Under the pieces are notes generated by a model that had not been told where the DNA came from, searched no databases, and saw nothing but the letters and a program-made list of their open reading frames with translations. 64,000 bases of DNA, taken from assembly GCF_007753265.1 (NCBI RefSeq), contig NZ_CP036349.1, positions 5,578,862 to 5,642,861 on the forward strand, read 5' to 3'. The DNA comes from Botrimarina mediterranea (GTDB lineage Bacteria; Planctomycetota; Planctomycetia; Pirellulales; Lacipirellulaceae). Of the stretch, positions 35,232 to 43,751 are shown piece by piece. Both the position numbers and the translations under genes were made by a program. How positions within the stretch are numbered: the first letter of the stretch is position 1; each line of letters starts with the position of its first letter.

Positions 35232-35365
35232 CGCTGATCGAAGGGGGTTTGTCGTTGGGGGGCGTCGTTGAGCGAGGCCGCTAAGCCGCGAGCGGCGCCC
35301 CGCTGGCGGCTTAGCGGTCCCAAGCCACCATCGCGCCGCTGGGACCGTTCACCGAGCCCCGCAGG

Positions 35366-36340
35366 TTACCGGTAGACCCACCGATAATCAACCCCTTCCT
35401 CGACGCCATAGAGGCCGGCTTTCCCGGGGGCGACGCCGTAACGGACCTCGCTCTCGTGTTGCAGGAATCGGTCGCCGGGACGCCAGAAGTTCAGCTGGAG
35501 CGACTTGCGGACGAATTCTCGCCCCTTTCCAGGGGGGTCACCCACTTGATACGCCCCTTCCGGGTCGGTCCAGTCGTAGGCGTTCGTCAGGCCGCGGACG
35601 TAAATGCTGAAAAAGTCGATCTCCGGGTCGAGGTCGCTCCACATCGCGACGCCCCACCGCGACTCACCCACCGCCAGTGGCTTCAGCGGCATCGTCGTGG
35701 TGGTGAACAGCTCCTGGCCCTGTGGCGCCTCACGCTGGGCGATCGCGGCGACCGCCTCGGGAAGGGCTTGGTCGAGATAGGCCCGGTAGATCTTGCCCCC
35801 GTCGGGGCCCACGTCGTGCCCCTGGAGCACGAAGTGCGGCACGAAGCGGATCGGGCCCGAATCGACCTTCGTCGCCGTGAATTCGCCGTCGGCCTCGTCC
35901 ATCGTCGGCCGCAGGGCGGCGCCCGTGTTCTTCACTCGGTAGACGAGGTACCAGACCAGCCGCTGCCCCGACTCGGTCGAGGGGTCCTCGAATCGCATCA
36001 TCCGCAGCGGCTTGAACCCGAACTCCAGGGCCCAAAGGTCGCGGGGGAATCGGGCGTCCGTGGCCTGTTCGAGCAGTTTGGCGCCGGCGGTGAGCTTAGG
36101 GTCCCACTCCAAGGACTTATCCGTGGCGATCTCGACCATATCGTGCCGCGTAATCGTCTCGGCCGGATCGAGCGAGGGCGGAATCACCGTCTCGACGCCC
36201 GGGGCGAACTCGCCCGAGGGGCCCGTGGCCGGAGCGGCGGCCGCAGCCGGCTCGGCGGACGCGAACTGGCCGTAGGCCGATCCCGTCGTGAGGGCCGGCG
36301 CCAAGCCGAAGAGGAGCAGTAGGATCGACAAGCGGGGCAT
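35366..36340 (-). CDS. Secreted hypothetical protein
   Basis: A 324-residue exported protein. The signal peptide is at about 1-24 (LLLLFGLAPALTTGSAYG-Q), followed by an Ala-rich stretch. The folded part contains LWALEFGFKPLRMMRFEDPS, LVWYLVYRVKNTGAAL, RFVPHFVLQGHDVG and GVAMWSDLDPEIDFFSIYVRGLTNAYDW, which look like an all-beta domain. No catalytic motif or family is recognised. The ATG at 36340 is chosen because it starts the signal peptide; the frame stays open upstream without protein-like sequence. It is divergent from the antiporter gene. Confidence 0.75.
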   Translation of the reverse strand: MPRLSILLLLFGLAPALTTGSAYGQFASAEPAAAAAPATGPSGEFAPGVETVIPPSLDPAETITRHDMVEIATDKSLEWDPKLTAGAKLLEQATDARFPRDLWALEFGFKPLRMMRFEDPSTESGQRLVWYLVYRVKNTGAALRPTMDEADGEFTATKVDSGPIRFVPHFVLQGHDVGPDGGKIYRAYLDQALPEAVAAIAQREAPQGQELFTTTTMPLKPLAVGESRWGVAMWSDLDPEIDFFSIYVRGLTNAYDWTDPEGAYQVGDPPGKGREFVRKSLQLNFWRPGDRFLQHESEVRYGVAPGKAGLYGVEEGVDYRWVYR

Positions 36341-36516
36341 CGCGGGTCGCCCCCGATCGGGGCGGCTCTGAGGCGGGCGGAAGGCGGCATGGGGAAACGC
36401 GGAGGGCCGCTCCATCGCCCGCTCCAACACTCCGAGTCTAATTCCGTCCGGCAACTGGGGCAACTTACGGGGACCTAACCTACCCCGCTGCGGCTCCGTC
36501 GCGCCAGTTATTCCGA

Positions 36517-38478
36517 ATGCGCCGACCGTGTCTGGCGTTCTGGGGGGGGCTCCGACATACACTACGGAGGCTTACGGCGCCCGGCGCCGCCCACCCCCCA
36601 GCCGCGAGTCCCCCTGTGCTCCTGAGTTTCGCGTCCGATTCGCACGCCATCCCCACCGCGATCTACCTGGCGCTGGTCATGGCGCTGGGCGTCGGCGCCC
36701 AGTGGCTGGCGTGGCGTACCCGGCTGCCAGCGATCGTTCTCCTGCTGACGCTGGGGTTCGCCCTGGGTATCGCGATTGGGCCGCCGGGTGAGTACATCGA
36801 CGACAACGTGCTGCTCCCCGTGGTCTCGCTGGCGGTCGGCGTCATCCTCTTCGAGGGGGGCCTGAGCCTCCAATTCCGCGAGATCCAGGAGACCGGGTCC
36901 GTCATTGTCCGCCTCGTAACGGTCGGACTGTTGGTGACGTGGGGCGCCACGACGGTCGCCGCCCACTACTTCATGGACTTCTCTTGGCCGATGGCGACGC
37001 TCCTCGGAGCGTTGCTCACCGTAAGCGGCCCGACGGTTATTCTGCCGCTGTTGCGTCAGGTACGCCCCACCGGACGGATCGGCGCGGTCATCAAGTGGGA
37101 AGGCATCGTCAACGACCCGATCGGCGCGATGCTCGCCGCCCTGGTGTTCGAACTCGTGGCGCACGGCGCGGGCGCGGGGCTCGCATCGGAGTCGACTTGG
37201 ATCCTGGCCAAGACTACTTTCGTCGGTCTGTTGCTGGGCGGGTCCGCCGCCTGGCTCATGACCTACCTGCTCCAGCACTACCTGATCCCCGACTACCTCC
37301 AGAACCCGGTTGTGCTGGCGGTCGTCGTGCTGGTTTACGCCGTGTCGAACGCGTTCGCCAGCGAATCAGGGCTGGTATCCGTCACGGTGCTCGGCCTGAT
37401 CATGGCCAACCAAAATCGCACCTCGGTCAAGCACGTCGTCGAGTTCAAAGAGAACCTGCGTGTGCTCTTGCTGGCGGTGCTGTTCATCATCCTTTCCTCC
37501 CGTATCCAAATCGGCTGGGAGGAGATCAAGCAAGTCGGTTGGGGCGGGCTGGCGTTTGTCGCCACGATGATCCTCGTGATCCGCCCGATCGCGACCCTGC
37601 TGGCCACGGTCGGCAGCGACCTGAGCCGCAACGAACGCCTGCTGCTCGCCTGGATCCATCCCCGCGGGATCGTCGCGGCGGCGGTCGCCTCGCTGTTCGC
37701 GCTGCGGCTCGCCGATACGCCCCTCGAGCCCGAGGGCGACCGCCTCGTGCTCGCCACCTTCATGGTGATCGTCGGCACGGTGCTGACCTACGGCCTAACG
37801 CTCGGCCCGCTGGCCAGGAAGCTCGGCCTCTCGCGCGAGGACCCGCAGGGCGTGCTGATCGCCGGCGCGTCGCCGTTCGCGCGGATGCTGGCCGAGGCGC
37901 TCGACAAAGAGGGCATCGACTCGCTCATGGTCGACACCAACCCGCAGAGCGTCCAAGCCGCGCGGATGGCTGGACTCCGCGCCCACTATGCGAGCATCGG
38001 CAGCGAGTTCGTCATCCAGGGGCTCGACTTGGGCGGCATCGGGCGCCTCTTGGCCATGACCCCCAACGACGAGGTGAACTCGATCGCCACGGTCGAGTTC
38101 CGCGACTATTTCGGCCGCGAGAACGTCTATCAACTGCCGCTCCCGAAGAAGTCGAGCGAACGCCACCGCCGCATCCCCCAGCACCTCCGAGGCCGACAGC
38201 TCTTCGGGCAGGGAGCGACCTACGAAGAGATCCGCCGCCGCATCGAAGCGGGCGCGCAGCTCAAGAAGACCACCCTCAGCGCCGACTTTACCTACGAGAA
38301 ATTCGTCGAGCAGCACGGCGCGTCGGCGCTGGTGCTGTGCAAACTGCTTGAAGGCGGGAAGGTTCGCTTCGCCGCCGAAGACCAGCCGCTCGACTTCAAG
38401 TCCGGGGGCAAGATCCTCGCGCTGGTCGACCCGCCTGCCGGCGGATTCAACCCGTCGGAGAGCAACGTGCTCGGCTGA
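36517..38478 (+). CDS. CPA1-type Na+/H+ antiporter with C-terminal RCK domains
   Basis: A 653-residue inner-membrane exchanger for pH and cation balance. Residues about 45-425 hold 12 or so membrane segments with the CPA1 core SGPTVILPLLR and EGIVNDPIGAMLAALVFEL (the ND pair of electroneutral exchangers). HPRGIVAAAVASLFAL is the late conserved segment. A Rossmann RCK/TrkA-N domain follows (GVLIAGASPFARMLAEAL; MVDTNPQS), then a smaller C-terminal domain, suggesting nucleotide or ion gating. The start may instead be GTG 36616 nearer the first membrane segment. Its 3' end overlaps the next, convergent gene by 32 bp. Confidence 0.88.
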   Translation: MRRPCLAFWGGLRHTLRRLTAPGAAHPPAASPPVLLSFASDSHAIPTAIYLALVMALGVGAQWLAWRTRLPAIVLLLTLGFALGIAIGPPGEYIDDNVLLPVVSLAVGVILFEGGLSLQFREIQETGSVIVRLVTVGLLVTWGATTVAAHYFMDFSWPMATLLGALLTVSGPTVILPLLRQVRPTGRIGAVIKWEGIVNDPIGAMLAALVFELVAHGAGAGLASESTWILAKTTFVGLLLGGSAAWLMTYLLQHYLIPDYLQNPVVLAVVVLVYAVSNAFASESGLVSVTVLGLIMANQNRTSVKHVVEFKENLRVLLLAVLFIILSSRIQIGWEEIKQVGWGGLAFVATMILVIRPIATLLATVGSDLSRNERLLLAWIHPRGIVAAAVASLFALRLADTPLEPEGDRLVLATFMVIVGTVLTYGLTLGPLARKLGLSREDPQGVLIAGASPFARMLAEALDKEGIDSLMVDTNPQSVQAARMAGLRAHYASIGSEFVIQGLDLGGIGRLLAMTPNDEVNSIATVEFRDYFGRENVYQLPLPKKSSERHRRIPQHLRGRQLFGQGATYEEIRRRIEAGAQLKKTTLSADFTYEKFVEQHGASALVLCKLLEGGKVRFAAEDQPLDFKSGGKILALVDPPAGGFNPSESNVLG

Positions 38479-39271
38479 CGCCCGGCGCCAACCGCCAAGC
38501 GAGTGACGTTACGGCATCGCCTGTGCCTTGCGGATCAAACACCCGCGCCTCAACGCGTAGGTCGAGCTGTTCTGGCGCAAAGGGCCACGGCGTGACTCGG
38601 ACAAAGTCGGCGGACGATGCGCCGGGCGCGAACTGAATCGGCGGCCACGCCGTCGCCTCGTCGCCGACGACGAGCGGTTCGGGCAGGGCGTCGTCTGGCT
38701 TGGCGGGGCAGACACAGCACAGCCACAGGCTCATCCAATCGAACGACTGCAACCACGCCAGACAGCGCTCGGCGAGCGCCGTAGTGTGCAGCGACGATGA
38801 CGCCAGCCATTCGGCGAGCCATGTCTCACGACGCCGCTCAACGTCGCGACGCCACGCCGCCCACACGGCGTCGTCCGCGTCGTGCTTGGTCTGTAACGCA
38901 TAAAAGTGCGACGCCGCCATCCAACCGGCGAGCAGCCCTACCGCGCGGCAAGCGTCGATCGACCCGTTCCAAATCGCTTGCGACGCGTCCGCGGGCATTT
39001 CGGTGAAGCTCAACGGCAAACCCGTCTCGGCGTCGAGCAACGGCTGGTACCCGATCCACCCATCGTCGTGCCGCCGGATCGCCTCCAGCACTTCCGCGCG
39101 CACGCCAGCGAGCGGGTCACCCATGTCCTCATCCGCGCATACCAATGGCGCCACCGCCGTTCCGCCCCAAGCCTTCGCCAGCTCGTAGCTAAGCCGCGCA
39201 TGATCGGGCTGCAAAACGAGCACCCAACGCTCGGGAGACGGGGCGCCCAACGGCCAAGCGCGACGGATCAC
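38447..39271 (-). CDS. DUF3891-like protein
   Basis: A 274-residue cytoplasmic protein that appears to match the DUF3891 outline: LVLQPDHARLSYELAKAWGG near the start, AIRRHDDGWIGYQPL (HD-like pair) and, further on, a His-containing helix ASHFYALQ. The HD-GW and second His hint at a metal-binding helical domain, but no activity is known. Its ATG overlaps the stop of the Uma2-like gene (ATGA, 39268-39271), so the two are translated together. Its 3' end overlaps the antiporter gene on the other strand by 32 bp. The family call is from memory of the pattern. Confidence 0.6.
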   Translation of the reverse strand: MIRRAWPLGAPSPERWVLVLQPDHARLSYELAKAWGGTAVAPLVCADEDMGDPLAGVRAEVLEAIRRHDDGWIGYQPLLDAETGLPLSFTEMPADASQAIWNGSIDACRAVGLLAGWMAASHFYALQTKHDADDAVWAAWRRDVERRRETWLAEWLASSSLHTTALAERCLAWLQSFDWMSLWLCCVCPAKPDDALPEPLVVGDEATAWPPIQFAPGASSADFVRVTPWPFAPEQLDLRVEARVFDPQGTGDAVTSLAWRLAPGVSRARCSPTG

Positions 39272-39849
39272 TTCGGCTCCAGCCCGGCAAACAACTCGGC
39301 GAGGGGATAGCGAAACCCCGGCAGCAGCTCGCCGCCATCGAGCGCGGCGTCGCCCGTAAGAATCCGCGCGTCGTCGAGCGAGTGATGAACCGTCAGTGAA
39401 CGATCATCGATGTCGAAGACCCAAACCAATTTCGCGCCCGCGCGCAACCAACGTCGCGACTTGCCGACATATTCCGCGGCACGCTCCCCGTAGGAAACGA
39501 CTTCTATCGCTAGATCGGGTGGACCGTCGAAGTAGTCCTCACCACACACCGAGCGGTTTAACCACTCACAAGAAACGAAGCCGACTGCCGGCGATAGAAC
39601 CGTATCGGGATCGCTACCAACGACGAAGCCACTCGATGCGACGACCTTTCCGAGTTGTCGTTCCTTAACCCACGTCCCAACAACGAAGCACAACGTGGCG
39701 CACAGAGCGCCATCCTGGAAGCCGCGGTAGGGCTTCCGCAACAACCGCCCCTCGATCAGCTCAAGCCGGCACTCGTCTCGAATGCCCGCCAAAGCGTCTG
39801 CGGTGACGAGCTCTTCCGATGGATCGGCGATAAATACAGCCGTGCTCAT
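39268..39849 (-). CDS. Uma2-family (DUF820) PD-(D/E)XK-like protein, probably degenerate
   Basis: A 193-residue protein with the Uma2 outline: ELIEGRLLRKPYRG, a middle strand (LSPAVGFVSCEWL), PPDLAIEVVSYGERAAEYVGKSRRWLRAGAKLVWVFDIDDRSLTVH (written here only as landmarks PPDLAIEVVS, KSRRWLRAG and LVWVFDID). The Glu and Lys of the nuclease-like core remain, but the Asp usually found in the middle strand (xPDvxfv) is Ala here. Uma2 proteins are common in planctomycetes and cyanobacteria; their role is unclear. The ATG at 39849 is preferred over an upstream TTG. Confidence 0.75.
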   Translation of the reverse strand: MSTAVFIADPSEELVTADALAGIRDECRLELIEGRLLRKPYRGFQDGALCATLCFVVGTWVKERQLGKVVASSGFVVGSDPDTVLSPAVGFVSCEWLNRSVCGEDYFDGPPDLAIEVVSYGERAAEYVGKSRRWLRAGAKLVWVFDIDDRSLTVHHSLDDARILTGDAALDGGELLPGFRYPLAELFAGLEPK

Positions 39850-39883
39850 ACCCAAAGTCTACCCTCTCCCACCCCGCACAAGC

Positions 39884-39917
39884 AAAAAAGCCGGCGGGGC
39901 AAAGCCCCACCGGCCTT
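39884..39917 (-). terminator. Rho-independent terminator of fba
   Basis: On the minus strand AAGGCCGGTGGGGC and GCCCCGCCGGCTT pair, followed by TTTTTGC. It lies about 35 bp after the aldolase stop codon. Confidence 0.85.
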
Positions 39918-39950
39918 CTCACTAACTGCTAACGGCTAATCGCTAACCGC

Positions 39951-40988
39951 TTACTTGTAGTAGCCTACAAAGTCCGCAATCGACTTGCACTGGATCTTGC
40001 CGGCGTTGCCCGCCTGGCCGAACGCCGTCATCCGCGCGACGCAGACCTGCTTCATCGCTTCGCGGGCCGGCTTCATCCAGTCGCGGACGTCGAACTTTTC
40101 TGGGGCGGTGAACAGCAGCTTGCGAACCGCGCCGGTCATCGCCATGCGGTTGTCGGTATCGACGTTGATCTTCCGCACGCCGTACTTGATCCCCTTCTGG
40201 ATCTCCTCGACCGGCACGCCGAAGGTTTGCTTCATCTCGCCGCCGTACTGGTTGATGATGTCCTGCAGCTCTTGCGGGACGCTCGACGAGCCGTGCATCA
40301 CGAGGTGGCAATTGGGGAGCCGCTTGTTGATCTCGATGATGCGGTCCATCGCCAACACGTCGCCGGTGGGCTTCTTCGTGAACTTGTAGGCGCCGTGGCT
40401 GGTGCCGATGGCGACCGCCAGGGCGTCGACGCCGGTGTCCTTGACGAACTGCTCGGCCTCGTCCGGGTCGGTCAGCAACTGGTCGTGCGACAGCTCCTCG
40501 GTGGCGCCGTGGCCGTCCTCTTGCTCGCCGCCGCCCGTCTCGAGCGACCCCAGGCAGCCGAGCTCACCCTCGACGCTGACGCCCTGCTTGTGCGCCGACT
40601 CGACGACTTGCTTGGTGACCTTGACGTTGTAGTCGTAGTCGGCCGGCGTGGCGCCGTCTTCCTTCAGCGAGCCGTCCATCATGACGCTCGTGAAGCCGTT
40701 GTCGATCGCGCTCTGGCACGTGTCGGGACCGTTGCCGTGGTCCTGGTGCATGACGATCGGGATCTTCGGGTACAGCTCCGCAGCGGCCAGCATCAGGTGC
40801 CGCAGGTAGGCGTCCTGCGAGTACTTCCGGGCGCCGCGCGACGCCTGGATGATGACGGGCGACTCGGTCTCCTCGGCGGCCTCCATGATCGCCTGGATTT
40901 GCTCCATGTTGTTCACGTTGAACGCGGCCAGGCCGTAATCGTTCTCGGCGGCGTGGTCGAGCAACAGACGCATCGGGACCAGGGGCAT
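39951..40988 (-). CDS. fba: Fructose-bisphosphate aldolase, class II
   Basis: A zinc-dependent glycolytic and gluconeogenic enzyme cleaving fructose 1,6-bisphosphate. It has 345 residues. Visible are [13 protein letters not shown], the zinc-site and catalytic Asp segment [29 protein letters not shown] with a zinc His and [11 protein letters not shown]. It ends VGYYK, as in many relatives. The ATG at 40988 has GAGGAG 6 bp upstream, a good ribosome binding site. The gene stands alone between a strong terminator and a 500-bp gene-free region. Confidence 0.97.
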   Translation of the reverse strand: MPLVPMRLLLDHAAENDYGLAAFNVNNMEQIQAIMEAAEETESPVIIQASRGARKYSQDAYLRHLMLAAAELYPKIPIVMHQDHGNGPDTCQSAIDNGFTSVMMDGSLKEDGATPADYDYNVKVTKQVVESAHKQGVSVEGELGCLGSLETGGGEQEDGHGATEELSHDQLLTDPDEAEQFVKDTGVDALAVAIGTSHGAYKFTKKPTGDVLAMDRIIEINKRLPNCHLVMHGSSSVPQELQDIINQYGGEMKQTFGVPVEEIQKGIKYGVRKINVDTDNRMAMTGAVRKLLFTAPEKFDVRDWMKPAREAMKQVCVARMTAFGQAGNAGKIQCKSIADFVGYYK

Positions 40989-41514
40989 CGGGGACTCCTC
41001 TACTCTTACGTTGATTACAGGCGTTGATTACAGGGGTGCGTTGACTGCGCTTGCACTGTTTTGTGGTGGGGGACCGCGGCGATCGTTTCGCCCGAGCGGT
41101 CAACCGCCCCCCAAGGTACCGCCGCCGGCCCGCCCGCGGGAGGGTCAGAACGTCGCATCCGCTGCGCAATCCCGCGGTCGCCGTGGGACACGTCGGAGCC
41201 GGGGGGACGAGCCCTCGGTGGCAGGCGGGCACCCGCTTCGCTCCGGGCGCTGACGCTGACGGCTCGCCTGCGCCGACCGCGCCAGACCCGCGCCAGATCG
41301 CCCAGGATGCGTTCTGATGGTCGTTCTCGACTCAAGTGGGACCATGTTTCGTCGCGGCCGTCGGACGCAAATTCAAGCCATTGAGCAGACCCGCCACCCC
41401 GCACCGTCTGAGCCGGGGGCGCGAGCCCTCGGGGGACGCCTGGCGCCCGCTTCCCCCCCGAGGGCTCGCGCCCACGGCTCAGACGGGTACCGCTCGCAGG
41501 AAGGGCGCCGATGA
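40989..41514. other. Gene-free region with palindromes
   Basis: These 526 bp show no convincing gene. The strongest structure is a hairpin at 41406-41484 (GTCTGAGCCGGGGGCG...; complementary end CGGCTCAGAC). A related half copy lies at about 41197-41270 (GAGCCGGGGGGACGAGCCCT). A doubled GTTGATTACAGG occurs at 41011-41034. The fba promoter is expected near 41000-41100, but I cannot pick it with confidence. Confidence 0.6.
41406..41484. repeat. 79-bp palindrome, CTGAGCCGGGGGCG family
   Basis: The arms are CTGAGCCGGGGGCGCGAGCC on the left and GGCTCGCGCCCACGGCTCAG on the right, with CCTCGGGGG / CCCCCCGAGG pairing inside. A diverged partial copy lies at 41197-41270. Confidence 0.8.
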
Positions 41515-42408
41515 TTAGAAATCGGGCCGATCGGCTGTCTTGCCGGCGAAGTCCGCTTCGGGCGGCGTTTGCACCAGCCGCACGACGATCGCCTTGCGCG
41601 AGCCAGAGACCTCGCCGTCGGCCTTGTGGAAGAAACCGCCCAGGCGGCTGTCCGAGCCGGGCAGGCTCGTGACGATCATCATCTCGCCGACGACCAGCGG
41701 CGCCTCGATCCGCAGGTCGGGGAACGCCCGTTCTTCGCGCGTCGCCTTCGGCCGGGTGATCGCGCCGGCGCCGTCGGCGATCCAGCGCATCCGTGATTCG
41801 CCATGGTGCAGCTCGGGGGCGATCGAGACGTGATGCCCGCCGCCGGGCTGCGGCTCGACGCCGACGCGGTAGACGCCCTGCACCTGGGTGAAGGTCTCGC
41901 CCCACGGGCCGTGTTCATCGGCGAGCAGCAGCGTCGCCGACGGCGTCACGTCGCTGGCGTTCACTTGCGCAGGCTCGCCGGGTCGGACCGTCATCTCCTG
42001 CTTCTTGACGCCCGTCGGGGCCGAGAGCCGCGTCACCGTGCCGTCGGCGGCGTCGTCGTCCGCCTCGCTCGGCCGCGGGTTGAGCAGCCGCATGATCTCT
42101 GTCGGGGGCACCCCACCCACCACGCCGGCGCGGAGGCCGTTGCGTTGCAGCCGGGCTCGCAAACCATCATCGAGCCGCTCTTCTTGGACGAACCGCCACA
42201 GGCTCTCTTGCTGGTCTTCTTCGGCGTCCGGGGGCAGCGTCGCCCAGTAGACCTCGAAGCGCACGCCGTCCGCCGAGCGGTCCGCCGACCGCAGGGGCGA
42301 CCCGACCGGCAAGGGCTTGTCGCTCACCGACAACAGCGTCGTGCAGCCCGCCGACATCGCCACCCCGGCGACGAAGGCGAGCAGGCGGCGGCGACCGTAG
42401 TTCGACAA
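41515..42408 (-). CDS. Hypothetical lipoprotein
   Basis: A 297-residue exported protein with signal peptide and probable lipobox (MSAGC, Cys22). The mature part contains VRFEVYWATLPPDAEEDQQ, a helical segment (LRARLQRNGLRAGVVGG), then strands such as GVYRVGVEPQPGGGHHVSIAPELHHGESRMRW. No domain is recognised. The preserved layout of a cell-surface protein and coding composition make it real. It lies between two repeat-rich spacers and is monocistronic. Confidence 0.75.
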   Translation of the reverse strand: MSNYGRRRLLAFVAGVAMSAGCTTLLSVSDKPLPVGSPLRSADRSADGVRFEVYWATLPPDAEEDQQESLWRFVQEERLDDGLRARLQRNGLRAGVVGGVPPTEIMRLLNPRPSEADDDAADGTVTRLSAPTGVKKQEMTVRPGEPAQVNASDVTPSATLLLADEHGPWGETFTQVQGVYRVGVEPQPGGGHHVSIAPELHHGESRMRWIADGAGAITRPKATREERAFPDLRIEAPLVVGEMMIVTSLPGSDSRLGGFFHKADGEVSGSRKAIVVRLVQTPPEADFAGKTADRPDF

Positions 42409-42547
42409 GATTCAGCACACGGCGCAGAGCAAACCGCGGGCGCCAACTGAGCGACCGCCTAAGGCGCGGACCGTAGCGAACGCTATCGCCCGCGGCAAGA
42501 TCGGCTGGTGGCGGTAAGGCTTGAAGCTCGAGCAGGATTATGCAAAA

Positions 42548-42776
42548 GCTAGCAGTTCAATTTCGGGCTGATAGAAGAAGCGTAAGCGCCCTTCGTCCCC
42601 GTCCACCGCTTTCGGGGGAGGCCGCTTATTCCGGGAAACGGGGGGAGGGGGTGGAACCCTGGTACCCGCTTCAGCACCCTCCCCCCGTTTACCAGAGAAA
42701 GCGGCCTCTCAGTGAAGAAGCAGGGAGATACAACGCGCTAACGCTTCTTCTATCTGCTCAACGTTGATTTGCTAGC
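42548..42776. repeat. 229-bp element with ~42-bp terminal inverted repeats
   Basis: It begins and ends with GCTAGC. The left arm has ATAGAAGAAGCGTAAGCGC, the right arm its near complement. A second inverted pair nested inside (GAGGCCGCTT ... AAGCGGCCTC, and GGGGGGAGGG ... CCCTCCCCCC) gives a double hairpin. No gene lies inside. The rest of 42409-42862 shows nothing else I can support. Confidence 0.85.
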
Positions 42777-42862
42777 GGTTTCATAATCGTGTCGCACCCA
42801 CGGCTCAGGCGCTATGGTATGGCGAAGCGTGCTCTAGCGCACCAAACCTCACGCCTCAAGCC

Positions 42863-43453
42863 TCAGCGGCGCAAGCCGCCCACCCAGCTGACGGGCGTCA
42901 TCTTTGGCGTCGCGAATTTCGACCCCACCACGGCGCCATGCTCTGCTAGCAGCTCGTCGAAGCCCGCTTCGAGCAGCGTCAGGAGCGTCTCCGGTGGGTT
43001 GGCCCCCAGCCACTTCCGCGCGAGTCCCGCGGCGTGCTCGTCGAAGCCCTTCTGGCTCGGGCCGTGGGCGTAGCAGCGGCCCTCGTGGCGCCGCAGGTCG
43101 CCGTCCATCGCCGGGCCGATATGCCACAGCTCGTGGACGACCGTCGTCAGCCGCTCCTCGAACGGATGATCGAAGAACCGCGGCAGGTAGAAGTTGAGCA
43201 GATACAGGCACTCACGCCCGCGACGATCGACGACCCGCGGACACTGGTAACGCCGTCCGCGCACCCGCCCGACCTCGGCGCCGTTCTCAAACCGCAGCGG
43301 CGTCAGCGACGCCTGCAACCCATGCGTGACGCGCCGGCGCGTCTGCCGATAACCAACCGCAACGCGCGCCATATCGATGTGCCGCAACTCATTGACCCGC
43401 CCGCACAAATCGCGGCAGAGCCCCTCCATCGCGGCGGTAAAGTCGAAAGCCAT
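42863..43453 (-). CDS. Putative zinc metallopeptidase (HExxH)
   Basis: A 196-residue protein with a clear HELWH at 107-111 in TTVVHELWHIGP and a possible third ligand downstream (His123 or Glu in RRHEGRCYAHG). The N-terminal part has a strand-rich, Arg-rich region with RYQCPRV. It resembles small SprT-like or phage-type metallopeptidases (zincins), but the exact family is not clear. There is no signal peptide, so it is cytoplasmic. ATG 43453 is preferred over GTG 43459. Confidence 0.7.
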   Translation of the reverse strand: MAFDFTAAMEGLCRDLCGRVNELRHIDMARVAVGYRQTRRRVTHGLQASLTPLRFENGAEVGRVRGRRYQCPRVVDRRGRECLYLLNFYLPRFFDHPFEERLTTVVHELWHIGPAMDGDLRRHEGRCYAHGPSQKGFDEHAAGLARKWLGANPPETLLTLLEAGFDELLAEHGAVVGSKFATPKMTPVSWVGGLRR

Positions 43454-43470
43454 GCGCACTTTCTAACGGA

Positions 43471-43676
43471 TTAACCACGGAGGCACCGAGAGCACTGAGG
43501 ACGCACTGAGACGATTGGAATGACCAATGACCAATGACCAATGACGAGCTACCGCTCCGACCCTTACTGATACCTGATACCTGCCTACGGATCACTTCAT
43601 TGGTCATTGGGGCTTGGTCAATGGCTCTTTTCTGACTCTGTGCGTCCTCCGAGCTCTCCGTGCCTCTGTGGTAAAC
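43471..43676. repeat. 206-bp palindromic element, ACCACGGAGGCAC family
   Basis: The left arm TTAACCACGGAGGCACCGAG and the right arm, whose complement reads GTTTACCACAGAGGCACGGA, pair over about 40 bp. Further in, direct copies of ATGACCAATGACC (43517-43545) face CATTGGTCATTGG (43597-43610). No gene lies in it. Confidence 0.82.
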
Positions 43677-43709
43677 AAAAACGGGCGGCGCTTCGAAGCG
43701 CCGCCCGTT
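43677..43709 (-). terminator. Rho-independent terminator at the end of the ribosomal cluster
   Basis: On the minus strand AACGGGCGGCGCTTCG and its complement form a long perfect stem followed by TTTTTG, about 40 bp after the rplQ stop. Confidence 0.88.
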
Positions 43710-43751
43710 CGAGTTGTTTACTTCGTCGCCGAAGATTGGGTCGCGCGGGGA

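Noticed and set aside
36939-38351. A 470-codon open frame inside the antiporter gene
   Set aside because: Shadow frame; the antiporter frame has clear membrane segments and an RCK domain.
43517-43610. Short direct repeats ATGACCAATGACC as a possible CRISPR or VNTR
   Set aside because: The units are 7 bp, without spacers, and are part of a palindrome.
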